Assembly: GCA_046329815.1 (NCBI GenBank)
Contig: JAXLTY010000002.1
Coordinates: 1,394,631 to 1,458,630, forward strand
Reading direction: 5' to 3'
Length of the DNA stretch: 64,000 nt
DNA from: JADJSS01 sp046329815
GTDB taxonomy: Bacteria > Bacteroidota > Bacteroidia > Chitinophagales > JADIYW01
In this document: positions 54,201-63,059 of the stretch, piece by piece
Layout of the letters: each line of letters opens with the position of its first letter
Position numbering within the stretch: position 1 is the stretch's first letter
Notes under the pieces: generated by a model
Told to the model about the DNA's origin: nothing
Databases searched by the model: none
What the model saw: the letters and a program-made list of their open reading frames with translations, nothing else
Position numbers and translations under genes: made by a program

Positions 54201-55950
54201 CCAATGCACGTCCGTTTGAACCAACCTGATATAATGTTGATGAACTCAAGTACTGACCGGTTGCAGCAATTGTATCTCTGACTTCATTTGCTGTAGGTGT
54301 TTTCTGATATTGTACATAACCTAAACCATCCTGGCTATTTAATGCTAAACCGTTTAATGATAAATACTGATTTCCTGTTGTAACATCTTTCACAGGAATT
54401 TGTGTACCTAATGCACCAGTTGCCGGATTGACAACAGCAATATAAGATGGATGCTCAGGTAAATTTGGTCCTTCATTTACAACAGACAACATTGCCGGAC
54501 AAGCAAATGGCGTTGGCGCGCAATTCAATGTTACAGTTAATTCAATAACACTATCGCAGGCATCTGTTCCGTTTACTGTATTATAATAAATACCAGCAGC
54601 AGAAATTGTTTGACTGCCAAACTGAATAACATCGCCACCACAGATCGTTGCTGTCTGACGTGTAGTATCTTTTGAACTATTAACCGTAACATTTAATGAG
54701 TCTGTATTTTGGCAGCCTTTTCTGTCTGAAACTGTAACATATAACTTAGCAGTTCCTGTTACAGCACTTACAAAGCTGGCATCTTGATTTGTTGTATTGC
54801 TTAAAGTACCAATACCAGTTTTTCCCCAAATATATGTGTATGGATTTGTTGCACCTGAAACAGAAATATCAATCGTTGTGTTTTTATTGATACAAGTTAC
54901 AATATCTGATTTTTGAATAGTTGGCGGCACACAAGGTAATACACAACTTGCTGCATCACCGCGAACAACTGAATTACCATTTACAGTAAATGAGTTAATC
55001 TGTGTAAGACTATTGATACATGGTGTTGCAGGATTTCCGTCAACACAACCACGTGTATCTATGCGCCAAACTTTTCCATTGCTGGATTCTAAAGCAATCA
55101 TCTGGCCAATGCTGTCTATTGCCAAACCACCTAAATTTGTTGTAGCAACAACACCATTAGCATCTGTATAACAAACACCAGTATTTGATGTCATATCTAC
55201 GACACCTAAAACTTTATCAGCACCTGCATAAAATAATATCTTCCCTGAATTCGGATCCCAAACCATATCTTCTGCGCCGGCATCTCTACCTGAAGTAACC
55301 GCGTCAATAAATGCTTGTCGGAAAGCAGTACAACTGGTTGCTAATTGTATTTCTGTCCACACAACAGCAAAACCTGGTACATTAATTTTTCCGATGTATA
55401 ATTTAAAATCAGAAACCGAAGTATCTGCTAAGTTTACTTGTGCTTCAGCAGCGGCTGCGTAATAAACACCACTGTTATCAGCAGTTCCTAACAGACCTAA
55501 TAAACTATGTGTATTAAAACCTGCATTTACCGGCGGATTTAAAGTACCTAAGTTTACACCAATTCCATTTGCACCAATCTGTACTAATGTTGAAGTAGAA
55601 GTATAATTTCCATTTGTCAATAATGCAAGAATAACTTCTGCCTGTGTAGGAATTCTTTGATATTGCGCATAAGCCAATCCATCCTGACTGTTTATTGCAA
55701 TTCCATTCAATGTTTTAAATGCTGTTCCTGAAGCATCTTTCACAGCTATCTGTGTTCCAAGTGCTCCGGTCGCTGCATTAATTACACTAATAAATGACGG
55801 ATGTTCCGGTTGGTTTGGTCCTTCATTTACAATCGACAACATTACAGGACATTGAAATGGTGTTGGTGATTGTGCAGAAATTGTTTTGATGCTTAAAATC
55901 GACAATAGAAAAACACAGAGCAAGAAAATCTTATTAAACATATTATGCAT
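51250..55950 (-). CDS. T9SS type B cargo protein with triplicated body
   Basis: The protein has 1566 residues with a signal peptide (about 26 residues, ending at SAQ). The body is three tandem copies of about 450 residues, each opening with PTPFxCP...IVNEGPNxPEHPS and containing WRIDTRGC and an Ig-like segment (YIWG motif). The first two copies close with the two-Cys unit (ICGG... then ACDSVI); the third has ARLCTNKDD... ANCDSIVRL. A cadherin-like/Big_9 domain follows (VAVEDDTIVFNDPIVINVL), then a type B sorting domain (NTFSPNGDSKNDFF, FNRWGAPVYQN). The first half of each copy resembles a lactonase-like propeller region used in surface proteins; no active site is claimed. It heads an operon with PorP/SprF and the PorE-like protein. 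Confidence 0.88.
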   Translation of the reverse strand: MHNMFNKIFLLCVFLLSILSIKTISAQSPTPFQCPVMLSIVNEGPNQPEHPSFISVINAATGALGTQIAVKDASGTAFKTLNGIAINSQDGLAYAQYQRIPTQAEVILALLTNGNYTSTSTLVQIGANGIGVNLGTLNPPVNAGFNTHSLLGLLGTADNSGVYYAAAAEAQVNLADTSVSDFKLYIGKINVPGFAVVWTEIQLATSCTAFRQAFIDAVTSGRDAGAEDMVWDPNSGKILFYAGADKVLGVVDMTSNTGVCYTDANGVVATTNLGGLAIDSIGQMIALESSNGKVWRIDTRGCVDGNPATPCINSLTQINSFTVNGNSVVRGDAASCVLPCVPPTIQKSDIVTCINKNTTIDISVSGATNPYTYIWGKTGIGTLSNTTNQDASFVSAVTGTAKLYVTVSDRKGCQNTDSLNVTVNSSKDTTRQTATICGGDVIQFGSQTISAAGIYYNTVNGTDACDSVIELTVTLNCAPTPFACPAMLSVVNEGPNLPEHPSYIAVVNPATGALGTQIPVKDVTTGNQYLSLNGLALNSQDGLGYVQYQKTPTANEVRDTIAATGQYLSSSTLYQVGSNGRALALGTINPPVNAGFNTHAVVSLLATANNSGTYFVTAAEAQITLPNTIVSSKFYLGRITLPGTAVTWSEIAFDASCTAFQQAFIDAITNGNDAGAQDMVWDASTNKIWFYAGSDRVLSVVDVTTNAGTCYGDNNGVTATTNLGGLALDSIGQMIGLESTTGKVWRIDTRGCTDGNPATPCMTSVAQINSYTVNGNSNTRVDAASCALPCVPPTIQKSDIATCVNKNTTIDISVSGATNPYTYIWGNYPGQGTLTNTTNQDASYVNATAGTYKVYVTVSDKKGCQQTDSLNIIVSNTKDTTKATAGLCGGQTIQFGNQTISAPGIYYNILPGTDACDSVIQLTVSATCAPTQFICPATLAIVNEGPNEPEHPSFIATINPTTGALDTQIAVVDSLGTPFKSLNGIALNSADGFAYAQYQKVPTRQQAIDSILATGNFISRSQLIKIGSNGQALNLGTLSPPISAGLNTHVMIGLLGTADNSGNYYVTAAEGNASFLPDTITNFKLYIGKITLPSLTPVYSEIVLDNSCNAFRQAFIDAIRSGTDAGAQDMVWDPTTNKILLYSGSDKVLGVVDLAANTGTCYADANGAVATTNLGGLAMDSIGQFIALESNAGKVWRIDTRGCIDGNPGTPCINDATEINAYTVNGNSQTRTDAASCIEPCTKPTITKRNFITCVNTPIQLNVTTNATNYTWGIYSGNGTLINTSTATPIYVNAVAGNYKVYVTVENATGCQNTDSLFVTVVNKPDTTKLTARLCTNKDDSVIFNGQIIKDAGSYLAVLVSFANCDSIVRLDVTESFCNTNPPVAVEDDTIVFNDPIVINVLNNDFDPDGDSIYICGGTNGNGIIIPPVNGTVQINSDSISYTYTPGISHGIDSFQYQICSIDGDSTAWVIIEIDDCKIPNTFSPNGDSKNDFFDVPCIEGVASLSVFNRWGAPVYQNDKYDNINDVFNGKYKGSDLPDGTYYYILKYTNLLGTVINRTGFVVLHR

Positions 55951-56052
55951 TTTATTTTTTAATTGAAGTTGTTTGGATGAATTAATAAATTCATTTTAGA
56001 CAGTTACTTGTATATTGGTAAAAAATTCTTTAATAGTTGTTCATAAAAATAA

Positions 56053-58593
56053 TTAATATTTTAGAAACTTTATAACATGATTATTTTCTTTCAACTCTAA
56101 AATATTTATAAAATACGTTCCGTTCGGCAAATCACTGCAATCAACAGGAATTAAATTATTTTGATTAACCACATTGATCGGAAAAATTTTAACCGTCTGA
56201 CCTAAAATATTTTTTATTACGATATTACTTCTTTTGTTTTCATTTGAATAGAACTGAAGATTCAAATTTCCATTAGTTGGATTCGGATAAATATTGATAA
56301 CTGAACTGCCATTATATCTTAGCTGATAAACGACAGGCGAATAGATATAGCTATTATCAAAATCATTAATTTTTAAACGGTAATAAAACGATGTGTTATG
56401 CACATTGTAATCAGTAAATGAATAGTTATTTAATTGGCTTGAAAATCCCAACGCATTAATTCTGCCGATCAATAACCAATCATTAGCATTTGTACTTCTT
56501 TCAATAATGAATTCCTTTGTATTATTTTCCGATGCGGTTGTCCAATGCAGATCATTGTAAGAATCATTCGCCGAGATATAAAAAGAGAGCAACTCAACAG
56601 GCAAAACAGTATTGATATTCCAGGAACCTAACGTTGACCAAGCCGATGCACTACAGCCAGTAGAATTCCCTGTTGTGCGCATGCCTTGTATTATTGCTTT
56701 TCCTAAACTACCTGAAGGAATCTGCACTTTAGTGTTGTTATTATACGATGTCCAGCTAATACCGTTATCATAAGATATTCTGAAACTATCAGTTGCATTA
56801 GATGCGCCACCAGAGCCATTATTTGCCATTAAACTAACTGAATCGCCAATATTTACAGAACCAACAGGTGATTGCGAATTAAAGGTTGGAGCAACAGGTT
56901 GTGTTGTCAAATTCCAAATAACAACAGTTGCCCATGGTGTTGGAAAGCAAGTTCCCGAAGCAATTCCTGTTCTTCTTGTTTGTATAATTACTCTGACTGT
57001 TGCTGATGTAGTAACAATAGAATTACCAGGTGTATAGGTTGTCCAAGATAAACCATCATTAATGCTGTATTGATACTCATCACCTGTGCCACTGCCACTG
57101 CCTGCATTGAATGTAGAACTTACATTCGCACCTTGGCAGATAGATGAATTATTCGCTGGTGTGACTACATCTGTTGTTGCTGGTGTTGCAACAGATGAAA
57201 CCGGCCATGTTACAATCGTTGACCAACCTGTTGTATTACACGCTAATAACGAACCGCCTGTTCTTCGAACTCTGACATTTACCGAAGTAGTTGCAGTAGC
57301 TGTATTTATGGATGTTCCAGGTGTGTAATTGAACCAGGTAGAACCACCATTTATAGAATACTGATATTCATCATAAGCATCTGGATAGCCACCATTTCCT
57401 GAATTGAACTGAGCATATACAAACAAACCTTTACAAATTGTTGTTCCGTTTGCCGGCGAAGTTCCTGCTGCATATAATGTTGGCGCCGATGGTTGCGGAT
57501 ATACTACGATAGATTGTGTGTTAGAATATACTGCTTTTTTTCCGATTGGCGATACAACAAAATCAATACAAAACAATGCTGCTCTTCTAACCAAATATGT
57601 AATTGTAGAATTATCTGTATTGGTATTTACCAATGCTGTTGTCGATAAATCTTTTGCCGTTGCACCTGTAATATTTGTCCATGCTCCACCGCCGTTTGTG
57701 CTGTATTGCCATTGATATTCCGAATAACCGCGAGCCGCTTCAAATGCTTGTGAAGAATCAGAAACCGTAAAACCGGAAGCAGAGCATATTTCCAAGACAG
57801 TTGGTTTTTTTATTAAACCTGCATGAGCAGTTAGAACTGTTGATGAATCCCAACACCAGCGATATTTCCATCGTGAATAATAATAATTCGTAAAACCATC
57901 TGTTGTGCAAACAGCAGTTTCTAAATTAGATTGATATAATTTTGACCAAACACCACCTAAAAAAGGACGCAATGTATCTGCTACCTGACCGATATTAATT
58001 GGAACATCATTATCGCCACTTGTTGGTGTCTGATAATTACCATAACACGAACTTATAGTACAGCTTCCGCCGCAAGCGCCATCATTGAAATTTTGATCCT
58101 GCAGATTGGAAGATGCTGTAGCATCCGATTCAAAACCTTTCATTCTGTACGATAAAATATCTGTACAAGGATATTTACTGGTATCTGTATAATTCGGATT
58201 TCCGGGATAGGATGCGTTCTGTGAGCCATTTGGCACCCAAGTATCGCAAGAGCCGCCATTACTACCTGTTTCGCATCTATTTTCACAACTCCAACCAGGA
58301 ACGCCTGCGCCTCCACTGGCTGTAGCACCTGTGCAAGAATTCAATACTGCTGCTGTTGGTCCTGTAGAAGATTTTAAAATACTATGCACACGGATTTCCA
58401 GATTTCCAGTTGTTGTAGGATTTCCGCCAAGCCCAGGAATCAGTCTTTCTATACAGGCACCTGCATTAACACCTAATGAACTAATCATCTTACCATCCTG
58501 AACAAAATAATTGACTTTTATTCTTGGGTTTTGAGAAAATCCTAAGTACGTAAAAAATAAAACGAAAAAGAATGGTTGTAAAATTCTAATCAT
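56053..58593 (-). CDS. T9SS type A cargo protein
   Basis: The protein has 846 residues with a signal peptide ending at GFSQ. Ser/Thr/Gly-rich beta domains fill residues 30-640, including three or four Ig-like repeats with a DEYQYS(I)N and TGW/W motif and an N-terminal region with many Cys. The last 75 residues (NIYPNPTNGNLNL to the end, with LPNGTYFINI) are the type A (Por secretion tail) signal, so the protein is a substrate of T9SS cleaved and anchored by the sortase PorU. A fibronectin/Ig-like domain (LHWTTASENNTKEFIIERS) precedes the tail, as is common. Catalytic residues are not seen; adhesion is the default guess. It is 102 bases from the next surface gene and may be separately transcribed. 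Confidence 0.87.
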   Translation of the reverse strand: MIRILQPFFFVLFFTYLGFSQNPRIKVNYFVQDGKMISSLGVNAGACIERLIPGLGGNPTTTGNLEIRVHSILKSSTGPTAAVLNSCTGATASGGAGVPGWSCENRCETGSNGGSCDTWVPNGSQNASYPGNPNYTDTSKYPCTDILSYRMKGFESDATASSNLQDQNFNDGACGGSCTISSCYGNYQTPTSGDNDVPINIGQVADTLRPFLGGVWSKLYQSNLETAVCTTDGFTNYYYSRWKYRWCWDSSTVLTAHAGLIKKPTVLEICSASGFTVSDSSQAFEAARGYSEYQWQYSTNGGGAWTNITGATAKDLSTTALVNTNTDNSTITYLVRRAALFCIDFVVSPIGKKAVYSNTQSIVVYPQPSAPTLYAAGTSPANGTTICKGLFVYAQFNSGNGGYPDAYDEYQYSINGGSTWFNYTPGTSINTATATTSVNVRVRRTGGSLLACNTTGWSTIVTWPVSSVATPATTDVVTPANNSSICQGANVSSTFNAGSGSGTGDEYQYSINDGLSWTTYTPGNSIVTTSATVRVIIQTRRTGIASGTCFPTPWATVVIWNLTTQPVAPTFNSQSPVGSVNIGDSVSLMANNGSGGASNATDSFRISYDNGISWTSYNNNTKVQIPSGSLGKAIIQGMRTTGNSTGCSASAWSTLGSWNINTVLPVELLSFYISANDSYNDLHWTTASENNTKEFIIERSTNANDWLLIGRINALGFSSQLNNYSFTDYNVHNTSFYYRLKINDFDNSYIYSPVVYQLRYNGSSVINIYPNPTNGNLNLQFYSNENKRSNIVIKNILGQTVKIFPINVVNQNNLIPVDCSDLPNGTYFINILELKENNHVIKFLKY

Positions 58594-58734
58594 AAATTAT
58601 TTACTAGACATAAAAAATCAAATTTTGGTTGCGTAGCATTTATGGCTTTTTTGAAACTAACACATTTATGTTTGTACTAATTTCATTTACTTAAAGTTAG
58701 CAATAAAAATCCGATTAGACAAGCAGAAATAATA

Positions 58735-59883
58735 TTAGATATTTCCTTTCAGTATTTCGCGGCTGATTACTAATTTCTGAATTTCTGAAGTACCTTCACC
58801 GATCGTACAAAGTTTTGCATCGCGATAGAATTTTTCAACAGGAAAATCTTTTAAGTAACCGTAACCACCTAAAATCTGAATGGCGTCATTAGCAATTTTG
58901 CAGCAAATTTCAGATGCATAATACTTAGCAAATGCAGATTCTTTTGTCATTTTTTCACCACGCATCATCATGTCAGCGGCCTGGAATGTTAATAGTTTAG
59001 CTGCTTCGATCTGCGTTGCCATATCGGCTAATTTAAACCCAATTGCCTGAAATTCTGAAATTGGTTTACCGAATTGTTCGCGTTCCTGCGCATATTTTAC
59101 AGCAGCTTCATACGAACCTACTGCGATACCGATACTTAATGCAGCAATAGAAATTCTGCCGCCATCTAATATTTTCATCGCCTGCACAAAACCATCACCA
59201 ACATTACCTAACACATTATCTTTTGAAACCCGGCAATTATCAAAGATCATTTCCGCTGTCTCGGAACAGCGCATTCCTAATTTATTTTCTTTTTTACCAC
59301 CGGAAAAACCAGGTGTTCCGCGTTCTACCACAAATGCAGTCATGCCATGAGAATCCAATAATTCACCTGTACGCGCAATCACTACCGCAACATTTCCACT
59401 GATACCGTGTGTGATGAAATTTTTTGTTCCGTTGATGATCCAGTCGTCACCGTCTTGTGTTGCTACACATTTCATTCTGCCTGCATCAGAACCGGTATTT
59501 GGCTCTGTCAAACCCCAGGCGCCGATCCATTGTCCGGTTGCTAATTTTGGAATCCAGCGTTTGCGTTGCTCTTCGTTTCCGAATTTATAAATATGATTTG
59601 TGCAAAGTGAATTATGCGCCGCAACGGATAAGCACAATGCGCTGTCCACTTTACCAATTTCTATCAATGCAGTGATATACTCAAAATAACCTAAACCGGC
59701 ACCGCCATATTGTTCCGGCATCAAAATACCTAACAAACCCAGCTCACCTAATTTATGCATCGTTTCTACAGGAAAATGCTGAGATTCGTCCCATTCCATA
59801 ACATAAGGTCGAATGTGTTTATTAGCAAAATCTCTTACTGTTTGCGCAATCATTTGTTGATTTTCCGTGTATTCAAAATTCAT
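58735..59883 (-). CDS. acyl-CoA dehydrogenase
   Basis: The protein has 382 residues from the ATG at 59883; an upstream non-ATG start would add 23 residues but the exact -7 box at 59900-59907 lies inside that extension. FAD-binding motifs (WGLTEPNTGSDAG, WIINGTKNFITHG) and the C-terminal helix IGEGTSEIQK with the catalytic Glu are in place; length and motifs fit short-chain (butyryl-type) dehydrogenases. It oxidises acyl-CoA to enoyl-CoA, passing electrons to ETF. It forms no operon with beta-oxidation genes here. The ComEA-like gene upstream ends 65 bases before it. Confidence 0.93.
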   Translation of the reverse strand: MNFEYTENQQMIAQTVRDFANKHIRPYVMEWDESQHFPVETMHKLGELGLLGILMPEQYGGAGLGYFEYITALIEIGKVDSALCLSVAAHNSLCTNHIYKFGNEEQRKRWIPKLATGQWIGAWGLTEPNTGSDAGRMKCVATQDGDDWIINGTKNFITHGISGNVAVVIARTGELLDSHGMTAFVVERGTPGFSGGKKENKLGMRCSETAEMIFDNCRVSKDNVLGNVGDGFVQAMKILDGGRISIAALSIGIAVGSYEAAVKYAQEREQFGKPISEFQAIGFKLADMATQIEAAKLLTFQAADMMMRGEKMTKESAFAKYYASEICCKIANDAIQILGGYGYLKDFPVEKFYRDAKLCTIGEGTSEIQKLVISREILKGNI

Positions 59884-59899
59884 CTTAAATTCTTTTGCG

Positions 59900-59907
59900 C
59901 AAAGATA
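59900..59907 (-). promoter_or_regulatory. -7 box of the acyl-CoA dehydrogenase gene
   Basis: TATCTTTG on the - strand is an exact TAnnTTTG match 16 bases before the ATG at 59883, which supports the shorter start. It implies a leader of about ten bases. Confidence 0.6.
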
Positions 59908-59948
59908 AAAAAAAGTCGTAAGTAAATGAGTGATAAGTAATAAGTAAA

Positions 59949-60665
59949 TCAATTTATTTCAACATATGGCGACAATTTATCAAATTGCTCCGGATGGTCT
60001 CTTACAAAATAAAGATTCTTAATATCATTAACCGAAGCGAATGGTTTTACTTTTGTTCTGTATCCGATGATTTGCTTGGCAACAGTTGAAAAGAAATATG
60101 GATTCGCTGATAATTCTTCAAAAGACGCTGTATTGATATTGATTTTTTTAATTTTTACAGGTTTGATCGTTAAATTTTTTTTGAATTTCTGAAAAGTTGA
60201 ATCTTCAATACCAAATACATCTTTGATTTGATTTACAGAATAAAAACCGCCTAATCTGTCTCTGAATTTTACGATACGTTCTGCATATACTTTGCCAATT
60301 CCATACAGGCGTTCATAGTCTTCCTGTGTCGCTGAATTCACTTCAATCGTAAAATCATAATAATCTTTCTTGGCTTGGTATTGCTTGTCTTTTGAGAAAC
60401 TTTCTATATTGTCTTTTTTTGCATATTCTTTCTTATCAGAATAATTGTTATTATAAGCATAACTCGTTTTGGCTTCATTAATCTGTTGCTGCAACTGAGC
60501 GATCTTTGCTTTATCAGCTTCTGTTATCTGATAATCTTTAGCAAAGAGTTTGGTGACATATTTTTTAGAGATAATACTTATTAAAATTAAAGCGCATAAA
60601 ACTATAATTCCATTTCGTTCGAAACGAGAGAACACAAATTTATTTTCTTCTTTATTAGCTGACAT
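59949..60665 (-). CDS. ComEA-like helix-hairpin-helix protein
   Basis: The protein has 238 residues: an N-terminal membrane segment (about 17-34, IIVLCALILISIISKK), an Asp/Lys/Gln-rich coiled linker (45-100), then two helix-hairpin-helix regions. The first is EVNSATQEDYERLYGIGKVYAERIV (given in part: LYGIGKVYAERIV near 125-137), the second ININTASFEELSANPY followed by QIIGYRTK. Such domains bind double-stranded DNA outside the inner membrane in competence systems (ComEA). The membrane anchor fits periplasmic DNA capture, but no other competence genes lie near, so function is inferred from domain only. A -7 box at 60682-60689 precedes it. Confidence 0.85.
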   Translation of the reverse strand: MSANKEENKFVFSRFERNGIIVLCALILISIISKKYVTKLFAKDYQITEADKAKIAQLQQQINEAKTSYAYNNNYSDKKEYAKKDNIESFSKDKQYQAKKDYYDFTIEVNSATQEDYERLYGIGKVYAERIVKFRDRLGGFYSVNQIKDVFGIEDSTFQKFKKNLTIKPVKIKKININTASFEELSANPYFFSTVAKQIIGYRTKVKPFASVNDIKNLYFVRDHPEQFDKLSPYVEIN

Positions 60666-60681
60666 AATAGATATAAAAAGA

Positions 60682-60689
60682 CAAATATA
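60682..60689 (-). promoter_or_regulatory. -7 box of the ComEA-like gene
   Basis: TATATTTG on the - strand is an exact TAnnTTTG match, 17 bases before the ATG at 60665. It abuts the terminator of the gene upstream, so the two transcription units are tightly packed. Confidence 0.55.
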
Positions 60690-60720
60690 AAAAAGACCGG
60701 CAATTTGCCGGTCTTTTTTT
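60688..60720 (-). terminator. terminator of the OmpA/TSP3 gene
   Basis: A perfect G+C-rich stem (GACCGGCAA with TTGCCGGTC at its core) sits in A/T runs on both sides, 18 bases past the stop of the OmpA/TSP3 gene at 60738. Confidence 0.92.
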
Positions 60721-60737
60721 ATTATGAATAATTTATC

Positions 60738-62174
60738 TTATTTGAATAACAAGTTAAATTCTACTCTTCTGTTTTGTGCTCTACCAGCAGCTGTTTTATT
60801 ATCAGCAACTGGTTTAGTATCACCGTAACCAGCAGATACTAATCTTGAAGCAGGAATACCTTTATTAACCAAGTAAGTAACAGCAGATGCAGCTCTGTCT
60901 TGAGATAATTTCAAGTTTTTGTCAGGTTTACCTACATTATCGGTATGTCCATCTACATTTACATCATAGTAAGGATATTCTTTTAAGATAGAAGCAACTT
61001 CATCCAAGATTTTGTAAGACACCGGTTTGATAACCGCTTTACCTGTTTCGAACTGGATTGCACGAGCAGCAAATGCTAAACGTTTTTTCACTTCTTCTTT
61101 AATTTCAGGGCAACCTTTGTTAGAAGCAGGTCCAGGAACATCAGGACATTTATCTTCGTCATCCATTACACCGTCACCATCTCTGTCAGGGCAACCTTGA
61201 GCGATAAATGAACCAGGAACATCAGGACATTTGTCTTTTTCATTGATAATTCCATCACCATCACGATCTGGATCAGGACAACCGCCAAATTTAGCGATAC
61301 CTTTTACATCCGGACAAGCATCTTTTGCATCAGGAATACCATCACCATCACGGTCAGGGCAACCATTGAATTCTGCTAAACCAGGAACTGTAGGACATTC
61401 GTCTTTGCTATCTTCCACGCCATCGCCGTCTGTATCAGGGCAACCGTTAAATGCAGCAATACCAGGAACTGTTGGGCAAGCATCATCTAAATCAATAATA
61501 CCATCACCATCTGTATCTTTTGGTACTTCAACAACAGCAGCAGGTGTATCAACAGCTACTTCTTTACCTTTTCCTAAGTCAACCATTAAACCAGCGCCGA
61601 AGAAAATATGGTCGTTGCTGTTTTTAATTGCAAAACTATAACCAGCATTAACATTTAATGCGATGTTATTAGCAACTTTAAAGTTGATTCCGGCGCCGAT
61701 TGGAATACCGAAGCCATGTACGTTATCTTTTAAAATTGGAGTTTGAGCCCAAGAACCTTGCAATTTTGCGAAGATATATGGCGCTACGGCAGCATCATTT
61801 TTTAAGATGTAGCCATTGTTGAATTTATAAGCTAACAAAGCTGAATACAATAAATTGTATGTATTAATTGACGGCAATGATAAGTTATCTGTTTTAGAAG
61901 AAAAAGCATGACTACCCACATCTAAGCCAACAGCGATAGAAGAATTTGGATTGTACCACCAAGTCAATCTCGGTCCAAAATAAATTGGATTTTTGAAAGT
62001 TGAATTTTTCTTTAAAGCCGGTGTGTAGTAATCGGCAACTTCCATACCGACACCTAAACTGAATCTGCTGTTTCCGACTGCACTTTTATTATTTTTAGGT
62101 GGTTTCTTCGCACCTAACGCTACTGAGCTAAATAATATTAGCATCGCGGAAAATAATACAATACTTTTTTTCAT
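60738..62174 (-). CDS. OmpA-family outer-membrane protein with thrombospondin type 3 repeats
   Basis: The protein has 478 residues. The signal ends at ALG or ALGAKK (about residue 21). Residues 30-210 form a small outer-membrane barrel (FSLGVGMEVADYYTP, aromatic-rich strands). Residues 215-345 hold five calcium-binding thrombospondin type 3 repeats (DxDGDGxxDxxDxCP). Residues 355-478 are the OmpA C-terminal domain with the peptidoglycan contacts (DGHTDNVGKPDKN, LSQDRAASAV). It ties the outer membrane to the cell wall and is likely an abundant porin-like structural protein. A -7 box (62201-62208) and a strong terminator define a single-gene unit. Confidence 0.93.
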   Translation of the reverse strand: MKKSIVLFSAMLILFSSVALGAKKPPKNNKSAVGNSRFSLGVGMEVADYYTPALKKNSTFKNPIYFGPRLTWWYNPNSSIAVGLDVGSHAFSSKTDNLSLPSINTYNLLYSALLAYKFNNGYILKNDAAVAPYIFAKLQGSWAQTPILKDNVHGFGIPIGAGINFKVANNIALNVNAGYSFAIKNSNDHIFFGAGLMVDLGKGKEVAVDTPAAVVEVPKDTDGDGIIDLDDACPTVPGIAAFNGCPDTDGDGVEDSKDECPTVPGLAEFNGCPDRDGDGIPDAKDACPDVKGIAKFGGCPDPDRDGDGIINEKDKCPDVPGSFIAQGCPDRDGDGVMDDEDKCPDVPGPASNKGCPEIKEEVKKRLAFAARAIQFETGKAVIKPVSYKILDEVASILKEYPYYDVNVDGHTDNVGKPDKNLKLSQDRAASAVTYLVNKGIPASRLVSAGYGDTKPVADNKTAAGRAQNRRVEFNLLFK

Positions 62175-62200
62175 AAAGACCTTGTTTTTAATTTATTGGA

Positions 62201-62208
62201 CAAAAATA
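62201..62208 (-). promoter_or_regulatory. -7 box of the OmpA/TSP3 gene
   Basis: TATTTTTG on the - strand is an exact TAnnTTTG match 26 bases before the ATG at 62174. The -33 position is A/T-rich without a clear TTTG. Confidence 0.45.
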
Positions 62209-62256
62209 ATGTTAATTAATCTAAATTTTGTACTTTTTATACAAATAAATGCAAAT

Positions 62257-63033
62257 CTAAGAATTTTTTTTCGTTATTTCTCTTAAAATGTTATCCATTT
62301 GTGTCAAGGTTTGTTGATAACCTAAATCAAAAAAGCGTTTGGCACTTCTGAAATGGAACATACTCATTTCAAAAACTTCCGGTGCTTCAATTACTATATC
62401 ACACTGAAGCAATTGATTTTCTGTACTGTTCCACACAATCATCTCTTTCGTTCTGCCAATTATATCTCGTAATCTATTGCGGTTCAAATTTGCAACACCG
62501 TGTGGCACTACATTAGAACCAAGTAATACTTTACAATGATTTTTTATAGGTTCAACCGGTAAATTATTCAGCAAACCACCATCAACATATAAGCAATCAT
62601 TCATTTCAACAGGTTTGAATATAATTGGAATTGCTGATGATGCAGCAATCACTTCAGACAACTGACCTTTCGATATAATTTCTGATTTGCCTGTCGTGAT
62701 ATTCGTTACTGCAACATACAATTTCTTCTTCAATGCAGCAAAATCATCTTCAGGAATGGCTTCTTTTATCAAGTGACGCATATAATGTGGCTCCATGTTC
62801 ATACCAATCTTTCCGCTTTTGCGAATCACTTTAAACATATTTGAACCTTTGGTCATTTTCAGCATTTCATCCGGTGAATAACCATACGCATACAAGGCAC
62901 CAACAATGCTGCCTGCGCTTGCGCCTGAAATAATCTGCGGTTCCACACCAAATTCTTCCAATGCTTTGAGTACGCCTGCGTGTGTCATACCGCGCGCGCC
63001 GCCACCACTTAATGCAATTCCTACTTTAACCAT
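62257..63033 (-). CDS. patatin-like phospholipase, RssA type
   Basis: The protein has 258 residues, typical for the short bacterial patatin family. The oxyanion loop GGGARG is at residues 10-15 (SGGGARGMTHAG), the nucleophile Ser39 in GASAGS and the catalytic Asp151 in DGGLLNN, giving the Ser-Asp dyad. No signal peptide is present, so it acts in the cytosol, probably on phospholipids or acyl esters at the inner face of the membrane. The physiological substrate is unknown. It has its own start after a 44-bp gap from the transposase end, and the OmpA/TSP3 gene lies 82 bases downstream. Confidence 0.9.
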   Translation of the reverse strand: MVKVGIALSGGGARGMTHAGVLKALEEFGVEPQIISGASAGSIVGALYAYGYSPDEMLKMTKGSNMFKVIRKSGKIGMNMEPHYMRHLIKEAIPEDDFAALKKKLYVAVTNITTGKSEIISKGQLSEVIAASSAIPIIFKPVEMNDCLYVDGGLLNNLPVEPIKNHCKVLLGSNVVPHGVANLNRNRLRDIIGRTKEMIVWNSTENQLLQCDIVIEAPEVFEMSMFHFRSAKRFFDLGYQQTLTQMDNILREITKKNS

Positions 63034-63059
63034 TATTTATTGATATTGATTTGATATAC

